Assembly (NCBI GenBank): GCA_000507305.1
Contig: DF241688.1
Span: 1-64,000 of the forward strand
Source: Breviolum minutum Mf 1.05b.01
Taxonomy: Eukaryota; Sar; Dinophyceae; Suessiales; Symbiodiniaceae
Direction of reading: 5' to 3'
DNA length: 64,000 nucleotides
The notes below the pieces were generated by a model that saw only the letters and a list, made by a program, of their open reading frames with translations, was not told the DNA's origin and made no database searches. Below, in pieces: positions 23,701-38,700 of the stretch. The position numbers and the translations under genes are program-made. Numbering within the stretch: the first letter of the stretch is position 1; every line of letters begins with the position of its first letter.

Positions 23701-26700
23701 AGATGTGCTCAGCAAAATTGGGCCAGACCAACATTCACCAGCACTTTCGCCCTCAGACTCCTCTACATGACTTGAGTCTTGTGAGTCTACGCACTCTTGT
23801 GCCAAGACTTGCTCCAAATGTTTGACATCTGCCTGAGATTTCCGGAACTGTAAATTGACCCATGAAGAAATGGGTTCCAGAAACCATTGATCTCGCCGAT
23901 CATTGTCCAAATCACGCAGGCGTTGATTTAAGAAGCCAAAGGCCAAACCACAGGCACTTAATTCCAAAGAACTCTCTGGGTCCAAGGACAATCTCTCTGC
24001 TTCTCTTGGCAACTCCCACCCTCTTTGTAAGAGTTTCTGGATGAGGCCTTCTAGTTGCCTTAGGGCTTCCGCTTTCTCACTCACGAACTGGAGACGCTTC
24101 AGGAATTTCTTCGCTTCCTGTAGCTTTCCCAAAACACTTGTTGCAAATATTGAGCAATTTATATACATGGTCTCAGAATGCCTCAGACATGTAAGAAACC
24201 GAAACCAACTTCTCAATCCAGATTACATAGACAGTTCAGAAATTTTCTTTTCGTGTTCTCTTCCCCAACATGAACTTCCATCTGAGTGAGTCCTGCATCT
24301 CTTTCTCATCAGCAGCTTTTAGAGTTTGCCATTTTGCTCCAACGTCAAAAAGTTCAGCTATAAAGGCTTGAAGCATATTGCCATGGAGCGGCCCATCATG
24401 CGCAATGCTCTTAGCTTCAGGACAGAGGTGCAGTTGCACTCGCGCAGTTCTGAAGACTCCGCATTCTTGCAAATGAATCTTCAGGAAAGTGTCTTTTGCA
24501 GCAAGTTCCTGAGAAAATGCATGGCATGCGTCTTTCAGCAACTTCCCTTCTCTCGCAGCCAGTATTATGTTTACAACATCTGCTCCTACGAAATCAAAGT
24601 ACAACAAAATGGCAAGACCGCGCTGGAGCCCATTCACGAACCCCGCTATCACCAACCCCCCCTGCCTCGTGGCAAAATCTACCCTTTTCGCCAATGTCTG
24701 GAAGCCCCGAAGAGCAAAGCAGTTTTGTAAATTCGTTCCTTTTCCTTAGCTTTCGCATCTGGTGCTAAGATTCACCCCACCTGCCCCTCGTAACTCCAAT
24801 ACAAGATGAGTTTTGAATTGTGGTAGGAAAAGAGCAGAATCATGACTTCTAAGAGTGCCAATCATGCTCACATATTTGAAGACAACTTACATCCACATAC
24901 AATGCTCCAAGCTTCTCTCGATCTAGGTGAGCTGGAATCTTCTGAGCAAGTAGCTTTCCAAGTTGTCGCAACGGTTGCGAATCTGAACTCCTACAAATGA
25001 TCGACTTCTCATTTCATACCGTTTCATATCTTTCGTTTGTTTCATACATTTCAATAATCCAGGGCTTGGATGATCGGAAGTATACATGACCAGATCTAGA
25101 GTCCAAAACTGGTCCTTTCGAAGCAAAGCCATTTGGTGTATGAATCGTTTTCCTGTTCCAGTTTTTGTTGGTATAAAAGGTTCGATTTTTTCATGTCAAA
25201 AAATCCCCTCTCCTCCGCAACAAGTTGACCAACTCCCGTAATTCTGTGACAGGCGCCACCAGTTGGGGTTGTGAGATACAGCGCGTCTGTAAGGCTTCCA
25301 AATTTCGATCGATTTCACCGGTGGGTTTATCTAAGACCGACGCAAATTGGTGAACTTCTTGGATCTGATCCAACTGATTCCAATAGAGATTCGAAACCTG
25401 TTTGAGCATGCTCTGGGACAATGGTTTTGCAGGGGAAAGAAAAATATTGAAAACACCACAGCGAACAGCATGTTGTAAGAAGCACTTCATGGTCCAAGTG
25501 CTCAAAAACTCTCATCTCTCGCAAGCTGAATTGAAAAAAATGTATTTCCCATTGCATCTTATAGTGGGGAAAATGCTATTCCTATCAGCCATCACCTTCA
25601 TACCCTGCCTTGTCCAAAGACACACCCAGGAGGTCAGACATTCGTTGATGTAGCTTAATGAGGGAAGGCTTCCCTTCCGACTTCACCGGCGTATGCTTGT
25701 CAGCTTTCGAGAAATCCTCCGACAGCTGCTGCAACTTCCTTCGATCCTCTTCTTGACCTGACACAAAAAGCTAGAGGGGGAAGTCTTGGAACGAATCAAA
25801 TTGAATTAGAATGAATTAGATATATCAATCTACGTCTCCAGTTTGCGTTCTGCATCAACAGAAGGGCGCAGAGTACAGCGACAAGAAACATCTCCAAATT
25901 CCATATTCAAAACAACTCTTACAAGTCTTCAAAAAAAAACAGCACAAAGAAACTCCCAGTGCTTCCAGATGCCTTTTTTGGCTTTCAAAATGCGAAGCAA
26001 AACATCGCAGCGCTTTTTGTGCTCCGGAAGTGGTACGCAAAGGCATTCCATGCAATCTTTCAAATGTTCTTCATGCACTGTGTCCAACCTACATGCCGAG
26101 AGGTGGAGGTCACAGTGGGTGGTGCCATAGACATGATGATCCAGAATGGAAGGTGATCCCAATGCAAGTGACGTGAATGTTAAATCAAATAGGAAAACCA
26201 AGACAACTCTACAAAAGAATCCTACATCATGCCAAGCAACCCCAGGTGTTGTGCAAGGTGCAACAGTAGCGGTGGCTCTTCCAGCAAAGAAGTCCATTGA
26301 TTATCCGTCTTGTTCTGATGAGTCACCGATCCATCTCTCATGTTGTTGAGCCAGTCACCTTGGGAGATCGTGGATCTTTTCAACTCTTTACACCCATTAT
26401 CCGGACATCTAAACCCAAACACTGTAAGTAAACACCAGGCACCCCCCTTAAGCTCCCAGGGTGCCCTCAACTTCCCTCCACGTTTCACCAAAGCACTCAG
26501 GATACCAGCGGCGCATTCCATGAAATCTTTGAAACTTCCAGCTGTGTCTCTATGGCCTGCCTCGCGGAAACCTAGGTTGGATCAAATGATAGGGGCATCA
26601 CCCACCTTTTTCCAGAGATGCTTACTCATACTGATCATTATCATATCATTGCCTATTCACTGGAATGTCAAGTGTTGCAACTTTTTCAAGATTGCAGCCA

Positions 26701-29700
26701 TGAAACATGACTTCAAGACCGAACTCGAACCACCTTTCAAGTCACCGATGCCTTTCAAGAGACGTTGGCCAAGCGTGTCGTCTGGTAAGATGCAACCCCA
26801 CTGGGAGCAGCTGGGAAATCCCGGCAGCACCAGCGGCAGATCGATTTTCAGCTCTGAAAGTTGATCTTGCATCGCCTGAAATGGCAGAGAACTCCAGGGT
26901 AAAAAGAAGTATAGATTCATAACCATTCATATATTTACAGTACATTTGTTTTGGGGAAAAAAGGATTTTTTTTTCAGGGATTGCTTGAGGTCAACTCCAA
27001 TCGCCTTGATAACTTCCTGTATCTTTTGGCCCTTTGTAACTGCAGATGCATGAGCTTCTATATCCATCTCAAAGTACTGCATGAATTTCCAGCCCACAGA
27101 GTCCTCACGTCCAAGTTCACTCGCAAACTTCAGTTCTACCTGCAAGTTCTCCTTCCGCAGCCCATGGATTTTCTCACCCAGGATCTTGACAGAAGATGCT
27201 ACATCACCACGGACGGAACTAAGCCACTCATCCTGGTTGTCGATGCCTTTAGCAATTGACACCACTAAAATCTCGAGCTCGCCTGTGACAATCCGGCTAG
27301 TGTGAGAAATGGTGTTCAGGCGCCGCTCTTTGTCAATGAACTCACCAAGCACAGCAAGGGCACATGGATACAAGTTCTCCCGGAGCCGATGCACCTTCAG
27401 GAGCTTCAGGATCTCCTTCCGAGTGGCATGGCTGTTGAAAAAGGTCCGCATCTGTTTGTCCAAACTGCCTTGTAGCTCCTTTGTACCAGCTCCTTTTGAA
27501 GACAAAATGATTTCCACATCAGCAAGGAGTGTATGGAAAATCTCGAAAGAGCAAGCACTGGTCCGCCAACGAGCTTTGAGGATGGCGTGCAACATCGAAT
27601 CCTCTGAGCTCTGCGCATTTTTGATGGCATCGAGCGTCTCCAATACCTCTCTTGTCATCATCAGAGAGGGAAAGTTTCACCGTTCAACCAATAGGTATAA
27701 ATGTCCTCAGACCTGTTACCAGTAGCTTTTACAAATGACAGGTATTCAAATACTCGGATCGTCTGTACACAATTGGAATCTCCTATTAGTCAAAACCCAA
27801 CCCCTTCAAAGCGACCAAATCCTATTCGTCCCATAACCACGTGCACAGTTGCACGAACACTTCTTGTGATCACGTCAAGCCTCCTGCACATTTCTCTCCG
27901 AGATCTCATCAAGCCTCTGAGCCACCAGCTGCACTAGACTTGAGTTCACCTTGTCCTGGGGAGTCTACGGCCCTAGTGAAGAAACCCAACGATATAAAGC
28001 ATGCTAGGACGATCCAACCTCAAGATCAAAAGTAAAAGGTGTGTACTCTACTCCAGCCAACTCTGACTCTACAAGTAGGCAATTTCTTCAGGTTGCCTTT
28101 CTGGTATTCAAAGACTCAAAGGGCAGGTTCCGCGAGATGCTGACTACGGCACACCCAATCCCTTTACGAATCTTCACGGGACACTCTTTCCAGACATCAA
28201 CAGAGGACATACGACCATCTCCAGACAAAAAGCATTAGAAACAAACTAAATCATAATCTAGTCAGCCGTCCTTCAAGTGCTGGTTTGCAGCTTGGAGTTG
28301 TTGAATCTTTGCATTTTCATCACAACCATGACAACGCAAAAGGTTCCTGAGTTTTGTTCGCTGGCAAGGCAAAGGGAGGTTGGTTGTGTGCGGAAATGGT
28401 GCAGTAGGAAACCCTTGTGGCATCGTACAAAGCAGTAGAGTCTCAATTACAATAAATGTCAATTATCAATACTCGTTGTGCTGGACCGCTGTAGACAAAC
28501 GCAAACTGTCAACGAGTGCTCAAAATGTCGATCCAATGGTTGGGAAGGGAATATTGAAAAGGCCAAGCATCTCAACCAAGACCCGCGATTCACAAAATGG
28601 AGGGTGCCGGAACTCGTTTGTCAAATCCACTTCTCGCATGTTCCAGTTGAAGAATTCCACGCACCTCTCCAAAGTCTTCTGGACCTCTTGTTGGGCTTCA
28701 CTTTCAGTGGCTTCATCCAGTTCCAAAAGCTTGCAGCAGGATTTCCAAACTTCTTTCAGGTCAGAAAAGCTTGGCGCACTCTTTTGAGAAGTTGTTGTTG
28801 GGAGATTTGCGGTCACAAAGCCTAAGTGAAAACATTCTTTGAAAGTTCCAGTGCCAATGCAAGCCTTGATACCATCACGAATCCCTTTCCGCATCTCATT
28901 CGTGAAGTATGAATGCTTGACGATGCGCCGCAGTTGGCAAGCAACCTCTGGCTTCTCCAGGTCACCTTTTGTGTATGAGTCCTTCAACATCTGATTCAAG
29001 TCCTGCGAAATGTGCCCTGCACACAGAACGGCAACGGCATAAATCGCCATGGAGCTGCGGGGTTGGAGCTGCATTGCTTGCCGCCAGTTGTCATTAGCAT
29101 GCTTCCGGCTTTCTTCTTTTATCTGAGGGCCCATCTCAGCATATGCTTCAATGAAGCGATCGATCCAACCTACAGGAAACACCCAGGCTTGAGAGGAAGA
29201 ATCTGTGTCACACGGTGTTGTACATTGGGATCATGTTGCAACCAAGCAACCAGAACCTTCAAAGAAGTCAGGTAGACAAGATGGAAGCTTGTTGCATGCC
29301 AGGAAAACGCAAGTGCCAAGTATGGAGCAGTTGCATTGCATGAGAACTTTCAGTAGAGGCTCTCGTGAAGGAATGCACACAGCCTGCGAATTTGACACAT
29401 GAAGACCAACACAACTCAACAAGCAAGCAAACCTATGCAGCAGATCTTTCATGACCCTCTATATTTTGGTTTTTCATCCCACATGAAACCAAGAGATGCC
29501 CTCAAACAACCCTTGAACTTGCCTGAGCCAAGTCAACTCCGACATCCATCTTCTTTCTGGCTGGCATCTGCTGTAAGACTTTGATGATTCGGCCTGGATT
29601 TGCTGCAGTTGCTTCACCTTCGATGAAGACAAATGGTTCATGAATCTGGTAGCTCCTCCGACCAATTGTTAGCTTTTCATTCGAGGACCCAGACCACCAG

Positions 29701-32700
29701 CTCGTGATAGACCCCTTGATCTTCTCCAGGATCGACCCTTCATCGAACCTACAGGTTTCTAAGACATCGTCTTGATCTTCATAGAGCGGAGACCACTTGG
29801 TCTTGCTTCCCGCAAAATCCACTTCCTCCTTCTCGCCTCCCTTCTTACCAATTTGAAAAAGTGTCAACAGGGCCATTGCCAAATTGCTGCAGGATCTACA
29901 TCTTAGGATCTGGAGCCCATGCCACATCAATTGGTATAGTTACAGGTAAGTTTGACTGGTGATTGGCGTACATACACATTGCCTAAATTTTGCGTGTCAG
30001 ACAAAATGCAACCCGCAGAAATCTGCAAGAGCAGCAGCCTTTTCCATTGCAGATGTGTTAAAAGATGTCGGGTCTAGCGACGAACAAGTCAGCTTGTTTG
30101 CCGTCTACACTAATCTATATCTGTCACAGCGAGAAGAGGCCTCAAGACTTTGTGCCAAACAAAAAGCTGGAACTTCATTTCTGGGCAAAATAGAATAGAA
30201 ATACTGTGCACTTTGTGTCTTTCATGAAGGTCCAAGTCAGGACTTCTGTCTTGTAAGCCAGTCGCTGGCTAAGGAAGATTACCAAATGTGAGCACAGCCT
30301 GCAACAACAAACTGAGCTACTGAAAGTTGGCTCGCCCATGTCACTAGGAGCGCTGTTCAATATCTTTCTGGATAACCGATCGCGCCCGATGATTCATGTC
30401 AGGAGAGAAGTCATTTGGACCTGGCAAGCGGGTCTGACCATCTGACCAAAATGGCAAGAGTGCTTTGTTTGGTCACCCCTTGTCATTTCAACTCTCAGCA
30501 TCGCTTGCAAAACGGTAAGCACAGGCAATCACATGAGTTACGGACAAAATTTGGTACATGGCGAAGGGACATCCTTAAGTAAGGTGGGCCCCTATCGGTT
30601 TTGCAGTGGCGGCACCTTGTACAAACCTTGTTGAGGGTATCGTTTTGGGTATCGTTTTAGGGTGGGCCCCTATCGGTTTTGCAGCAATGGCAACCCCACG
30701 ACCCTCTCAATACTACTTTGGTCATACCTAATTTTGTCGGATACTCACATAGATTTTCCATGATTTTCCAGGCCGCCCCGGGAGTCACCCACCTAGTGTT
30801 CGGGCAGCAAATTCTGTAGCCCGAACCAAATCCTCTTCCAGGACATCTGTAAGGATTTCGGCGCCATCCAGCAGAATTGCTCGCTGAATCTCCATGTCTA
30901 ATTGACCGCCCTGGTTGTAGATCATACCTAAGGGGTCAAGGCTAGATAGGACATGTGAGAGGGAATACACGAGTTTCACACGCATGGCCAAACTATCATC
31001 CCTTCAGTGAAATTTCTTTCCAAGTACGCGTTCAATTTCCAAATAGAAAAGTACAGCCCGAACGACCATGATTTGCAAAATGTTTTAAACGCCCAAATAC
31101 CGGTCACCACCTGGCCATTGATTTTGTTTGATCCTGGTTCACACAGCAAGTGCCTGTGACTTCGCCATAGCTGAGCAATCACATCGGCATGAACGTTACA
31201 CTTCAAAAGATCCGACAAGATCTGGATCTCAGATGGCCACTGAGTTGACTTCTCGACCATCTTCAGCCAACCCCTGAGGTTTTGGACTGGCAGTGTATCC
31301 ACCAAGGGCATGGTAGCAGAAGCATGTGCCCAGTGCTCTTCAGACTCAATCGTGGGGGTGACAAGCAATTGTGCAAAACCACCACTCCAGAAGGAGGCCT
31401 GCCACAAGATGGTCATCTTGAAGTAAGTTGGAAAGGAAAAAAAATAGATGTGTTTTTTCCATGGTCCAACAGTAAAAAAGATTGATGAAGGCTTCCACGC
31501 TGCCCCCACCCATGCCTGCAGCTCGAGGTCACTGGTGCTCATGGTGGCAAAAACTAGAGTCTCTCGTAGCAGCTGCTCCCTTGCCCAAGGGTCTAGGCCA
31601 TGTCTTACTTGACGCTCCTCCTCCGGTTGTGGCTGCATCTTCAAAAAACATGACATGTTTTTCGCAGATTTTAGTGTGTCCTTCATGAGCCTCAGTGTAG
31701 ATAAAACTTACTTCAAAGCCAAACATCCCATCATTGCATTGTTTAAATCTTATGCTGTTAGGTTTTTTTGCTCACGAACCTTTCCACCGCTCCTGCACAT
31801 GTGCATATTCCTTAGCCCATGCAAGGCATTTCAGCAAGTTGTCCACACCATCCGTCAGCTGCACCATGTCTTTGGCAACCACCTGCGACGAACAGAACTT
31901 GGGTCAGCAGATTGGAAAATTGGCTTTGGCAGGCAGGTGTTGTCCATGAAACTTCAAGCACGAAAGTCTCGTGTTTCACCCGAACTAAAGCAGAACTTGA
32001 TGAAACGCTCAAAGTCGCTTGCATCTAGTGTACGGGCACCTCCTCGTCGTTGAGCATCAAGACCCAGAAGGCTTTTTCATAAGGACACTCCTGCGTTCAT
32101 TGACACATCACATATTCTTTTTCAAGGATTATGTTGCCCATTAGGCAAATACCAATATGTCTGGTCTGCGTGAACACTTGTGGTCTCAAGCACCTTATCA
32201 CCCCATTTGTTTAGATGTCTTCTCAAAGCTGTTTACGAGATGTCGCAGGTCAAAAGTATGTGTTCCATCTGTGAAATTCAAATCGGTCCCTCCTTCTCAC
32301 CGAAATGGACCTTGTGCTTTAAGGTTGCCCTGGCAAGCTGACAGCATATTGACGATATTGACATCGCCTTCGAAACTTGTTACGAGCCTGGCCAGCTTCA
32401 CAGCACTTGTGAAGTCGGTATTTGAAGTGTTCAGTAAGTGGCAAAGTTGTCCTGCAGCCAAACAAACATCCAAGCAACGAATACTGAAGATGGGGATTCG
32501 CAAGCAACAAATGTCCTGCGCTAAGGGCCTTCAAGCAAGCAAATTGATTGAGGCACGTGGAGAGCAAAACGCAGAAGCTTTCGCCATCTGCAATATCTGT
32601 CACGTTCCTGCAAGCGCAAGCACTTGGAACCCTCCGTGCTGATCTCTGGTCTGACATGTGGGTTTCTTTTCAAAGACTGCGTCTGACTCTCTTGCACCAC

Positions 32701-35700
32701 AACAAACTGCACGAGCCTGACACATGCAAAACTACAAAGAGGAAACAATTGCCGGGTTGTCTTTGTACAGTAAGGCTCAAAGTGGGGTCCTCCTCGACCA
32801 AGCACGTTTGACCTTCTCCCAGTCGACGGAATGATTCCGGCGTAGGGCATCAATGATGTCCTACGGAAACAAAATGGGACAGGTGACGAAAGCAAAACGT
32901 TCACTAAGTGCCCAGTCCTGTATATTTTCATGGTCTCCTCCCCAACTAAAAGCTGGACCGGAAGCAGGGTTGCCTTTACTGCACTCTCGCAAGAGAAATG
33001 GCAATCCAGTTTGGTCCACATACTCAAAGGCACTGATGGCGGCGAGGTCCTTGGTGAAGCACAAGACAGGGAGTACCCATGGGTGTTTTCTAACATATTT
33101 GAAGATACTACAATACTTCCACAATGATATATAAAGTACGTACCTCAGCTATCGGTTGGGAAGTGTGAGGAACTTGAACTCGAGTTCTTAGGATATATGG
33201 CCTTCCAAGTCCGGAAGGTCAAGGCATTACCATGCTCGGAATGGACAAGAATGATGAGAAAATGTTTGCAAAGTCTGGCCAAAAAACGATCTCCTCCTGA
33301 TTTTCTCTGGTACGAATGTGCATGATGTAGGCGACCCAACACATGAGTCGTACCGCTGGCGGTGCCAAATAGATATCCCTTGGAAGCATGGTCATGAAGT
33401 CTGGGAAGGAGCATGCAGAGTTTTGATCTCCATCATGGTCACGCTCAAGGGCAGCAACTTTGAAAAGAAGGCCAAAAGGGCTGCCAACCGAAGAACTTCC
33501 TTTTAAAGACGCAAGGAAGGCCGACACAAACTGTTCAGCTGATACCAATGAGATGGTTGGCAACTTTGCCATCAGAATCTGTTGCAGATCCCACGATTGC
33601 TTGTGCCCCCGCAAGGCTGAAAGTATGGGAGCAACTAAACGGCAGGATATGGATTCCTCTCCAAAAACCAGCCGAGAAGTCAAGAACCACAGTTGCAGGT
33701 GCTTCCTTTCACTTTCAGTGATATTGCTGGAGCTCAGTTTTTCGTTCAAGACCGCCCCGCTTAATCGAGTCTTCAACAAGAGTGAATTATCTCGTTCATT
33801 CATCCGCTCTTCGTCCCTGGAGTCAATGCGATTGGCCACCAGAACAACTTGCAGTGACGCCGACTTCTCCTGCCCGGCTTGGTAGCAAGGGAGCACGAAA
33901 GAAATCGGTGAATTCATGTCTTTGCACCGGTTTATAGGTTCATAGCGTGACAATTTGGAAAGTTTTATTTTGAAAAACCGCTTTGCTTGCTCTCCGACAT
34001 ATCCCCGCAATCTGTCCTCCATCCAGCCAAACAATTTATCTTTCTGCGCATCCGAAAGCATATGATATTCATCTATGATGAGCAGAGTCTTCTCACCGTG
34101 CAAGCTGATTGACCTGTTGAGCACCTCCACAATGGTGTGCTCCACCAAAATGTCGGAAGATGCATCAAAGGTTTGTACTACATAGTGGCTCTTCTGACTG
34201 TTCCTGCTTCTGCTCTGTCAACCAAAGAAGTACAGCAAAAAATGCTGTTAGGCCCTTTCCCCCCCCCTTTCCCTCCAGAAGTTCTACGTACTGTTTTTCA
34301 ATGTTCTTCATATCACACTCTGACAAAAGACATGATAAGAGTCCAAAGTTCATTTGCAGTCCTGTAATCCACCAGGAAATGCGATTTGCCGCACCCGGGA
34401 GGTCCCTGCAACAACAACACACAGGCTCTGCCCTTAGCAAGGAACTCTCCTTAGCTGGGAGAAAAAGAATCCTCAAATCGAAAACGGAAAACAGGGTGAG
34501 CCTCAGAGCCCCAGAAAAACAAATTGAACAGAGCAATGAAAGGACAAAACATATGCGCGTTGTATCTTTTGGGTTCTCTTGGAAGTGCCCTGATCTTGCA
34601 TATGTGACAGTCAAAGATACAAATACATGTCTCTATATGAATGTCGCCAGCCGGTGCTCCCTGGCCCTCGGCCCCACCCCCGTCACCACCCCAGCTCAAG
34701 CCCACGCGGTTTAGAATCCGAACATCGAAGATATTTTTGGGAATGAACCTACGTGACAGGGACATCTAGTGTACATAATAAAAATACTGCGTCCCATGTG
34801 CCTTGACAGTTCATTTCTTGAGATTCTGCCAAAAGGCAGTAATGACTTCCAACACCTCACCCCACTGGTCCATCTCTGTAATGCTGTTCAACCAAGACAC
34901 GAACTTGCTCTCGAAAGTCACCTGTCAGCTTGCTGAACTTTGGCATTGTTCCGAATATGCTCCTTGCCCATTTCAAAATCTCTTTGTCGGTCTTGCTGTT
35001 CTGTGGCAGCAGATGCTCATACTCCGCTTGGTGTGTTGGCCTTGGAGAAGCATTGGAGATCTTCTAGGCTTCAAGTTGGCATTCGATGAGTCATCTTAAA
35101 ACATAAGAGTGTTAAAGCTTATCTCTAGCACCGGAAGGGGGGATATCAGCTGCTACAAGAAAAGGCTGCCTGTGACATTCACAACTTCACAACCATTGGA
35201 AAAGTTATCTTTTCAGACGATCCAATGCAGGCTTTGTCACCTCATCTTGGAAATTCGTCCAGAGCTGAGGTCGACAGTGTTCTGAATGAGTGTGGCAGGA
35301 GTTTCAGGTGCAAATGTGAAATTGCACCTGTCACGGTTCTCGGAAAAGTTCCAACTTGCATCAATGTTTTCAAAGAACACGAAGCGCCATGGGTGATGAA
35401 AGGTATACTCGGCAAGCCACTTCAACAAGGCATCTTCCACACGCGTCAAGCCCTGGACGTACACAATGCAGGTGAATTTGGAAAACTGGGCAATGATGTC
35501 CAAGTACATGCTGTTGATGGTCACGCCCTTATGAATAGCTTCGTTCTCAAAATCTTTCGCGGCAATTTTTTTCTTCCCCAAATGGGATTGCAACTGCTGC
35601 AAAGTCCCACCCTTCACCACATAAATTCCATACTGCTCCTGTCGAGGATGATACCGGGGCGTTGGAACCTATAAAGCCTACAAGTTGGAGACATTGATTG

Positions 35701-38700
35701 AATCAAATCGAATCTTTTCAGGAACTCCCACGGCTGTAGGACATGACACACTGTCGACACAAGATATCATAAGCAGCCCTAGAAAAGAACATGTATATAG
35801 AGTAATTATATATGTACGAAACTCGAGTCATGCCTCCATTGAAAACTCGGAATGAACCACAGACCACCCCCCCACAATCCTTTCGGGCTATGAAACGCAA
35901 AACACTCGGTGTGATGCCCTCAGCAGATTGCAAGGCTTCGGTCATCGCACGTTGCAAGAACTTTGCTTCGACGGTCTGAGTCGGGCAACAGCTGCAAAGA
36001 CTGTAGGCCACAACCAGGGAGTTGGTACTGGAGGTTGGAGGTGGTTGTGGATCGTTGCCCAAGGTTTCAACATTCCGAAGGATCCAAAACATCAAAGCAT
36101 GAGAAAGTGGCGACCTCAACACTGTGACAATCCACTCCAGCATCCGGCCACGCAGCTCCAGCATGCATTCCGAGCCATGCTGAGCAGCTGCTTTCAGGAG
36201 GCCTGAAAGTAAATTCTTGTGGATGAGATACCCCACAGTAAGACCACCCTCCATGCTATACTTCATCTTCAACGTTTTGGTGTCCAAGGATACAAAATAG
36301 CAAGGATTGTCTGCATCCACGAAACTCATAACCACATGCTTGTTGGCGACTGGACGCCCAAATCCAGCACTTTGGGGAAACACTTGAGCACTGGATCGAT
36401 CCACAACTGTGTCAACATACGCTTCACTGTCCATCTGGGCCAGGGTCAAGCTAGTATCTTCAATTCTATCACCTTCGGTCAACCGATGTGGAATTTCATC
36501 TAAGCTGGGATCATCACGTACATCTTCCAACTCTTCTTCTGCTTCGGAGTCTGTGAAACCAGGATCACAGAGCTTGATAGGTTTTCCGGCCACTTCTTTG
36601 AATGATGCAAAGATCTTGGCACTCTCTCGTTCGAAGCGTTTCAAAGTAATCCTGTGATGAGAGGTGAGCTTCTTGTCCGCAAAGCCGAAAGTGGTGAAGC
36701 CACTCAAGGATCGAGCCAAGCATCCTCTTAGTTGTTTCAAAGGCACCTGTGACTCACCATATTTGCCCATAAGAATTTTCAATTCCCTGGATAGAAACTT
36801 TCCCAAGGCAGTAGGGGCCACACCTTCAGCATCAGATTGGGCCATGAATGGACATTCATTTTCACTGGTCCAATCAATCTCCCTCATGACCTCCTCAACA
36901 GAACGCCAAGTCCTTCGGGAAGAAAGCTCATGCAAGACCTTGTCTAACCATAGACAAGCATCACGCTCACTCCTCTGGTACTGGGCCAACATCTGCTTAT
37001 CTTCAACTGCCAGGCTTTGAGGCGAAGCTTCAATCTTCACCGTCCACTCACTGATCCTCTGCAAAGCAGTTGGCAGCACGACTTCGACCTCCTTCTCCGA
37101 CCCAGAAGCAAGCTTCCCACCATACATTGAAGCGAAAGCCGAGACAACTATGATCTTGAGCACGGCATGTGTGCTTTCATCAAGGCCTTGATTGATGAGG
37201 TAGGTAGAGTGCAGAACAGGCCAAAGGCATTTCCTTGCACGGGTTAAGACTGGATTTCTAAACAGCTGAGCTCTTTTCACATTTCAACATCAAAAATCTA
37301 TGATTCACCAATTCGCCCCTGCCTCTGATCAACCACTTCCATCTCATTTTCTTCGTCACGCCAAACCACCGGTGGCAATGCCTCCCGCGTCTTCTTGGCG
37401 GCGACGACAAATGTCCAATCCTTTCCATCTTCAGGCTTGGTTAAATAGAAGCCATTGGCCATAAGACAGGTCCGCTTGCCGCCATCATCCAAGAAATCCC
37501 AAGCATCCGAATTGTTCGCAAAGACAGAGTGCAAATGCCATTGCTCCATGAATTTGTGGCGATCACCTTTCTTCCCTTCTGATGGCTCCATTGCAGTCAA
37601 ACTGTAATTATCTGAATCTTCAGCTTCTTTCCACAACAAGGGCTGTAGTCCAGGCTGAATCAACACTGGCGCAAACAAGTGCTGGGCATCATCGGTCTGT
37701 GACAGGGATAGCCAGATGAAAAAATGGATAGGCATAGGACCTACAGATGAGAAGACAAATCAGTTCCTTATATACATCCTATACAATTGTTGCTCGTTGC
37801 TTGGCAAACCCAGACTCACCCAGCCTTGATTGCCAGCAAGCCGTTCACCGCAACTGTTGCGTGCCCAGGCAACTTTGCCATCGGCTGCCCTGCATCTTTC
37901 CGGATGACCAGTTCCTGAGTGGAGGGTCATGGTGAGATGCGCAGTTATATAAATTTCTTCGGTTGCAAGTGCTTCTTGTTTCATTGTGGAGATCTCCCCA
38001 TGCACCAGTAAAAAAGCACCCTCTTCAACAATATAGGTTTGTTCCTCATGCTACTATTGCATAGTCCGAGTATGTACCAGTGTCCACTTCATCTATTTGA
38101 GGCAAGTCTCTTTCGACACCTCAGGAGCTTGAAAAAAGAAGCACTCCTCCGTTTTTCTGAAGCTCTCCTGGACAGCTTCTGTGGCGTTCCCAGCATCGTA
38201 GGAAGTCCTTCTGGCCGGTGCGGACCTGACATGCGAGACTGCAGGACCATGTGAGGAGGCAAAGCGAGGTCTCCAACCGAGTAAAGGAGGCATGGGAAAA
38301 AAACAAACGATTTCTTCTGTGATCCATGCGGCTCATCCCTGCAATCTCGGGGATAGACAGGAAATCTCTAAATCCCAACCTTAGTGAAAAAAACCTGGTC
38401 AGAACCCAGCCTCTGCATGGGGATCTCCTCTCTTTCACGAGTCTCTGAGCTTTGCTCATGGAGCAAAAGTCCGAAAGGCCCATCTGCTTGAAGATAAGAC
38501 GGAGGCGATCTCTGAATTCCACTTCCACCCAAAAACTGGCCCAGGCAATCTGTGATGGGATGGGCTTCCGAGAAGAAGCGACGAATCTCATACTTCGGAA
38601 GCTGTAGCTTGACGAGATCTTCAAGATGACGCGTCGTCTCACCCAGATCCGGCCGAGCCTTGTAGTAGTTGTCAAGTAGCCATACGATTTCCCTCCAAGC

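Noticed and set aside
29959..30198. Plus-strand frame in an intron region
   Set aside because: The minus strand of 30,005-30,100 gives an exon-like frame (around AMEKAAALADFCG) after a TAG acceptor. The plus frame lacks splice context.
37298..38005. Possible CBM20-like carbohydrate-binding domain as in vertebrate RNF213
   Set aside because: Trp and Phe residues occur (WHLHSVF, GKDWTFVV) but the strand order and binding-site tryptophans could not be matched by eye.
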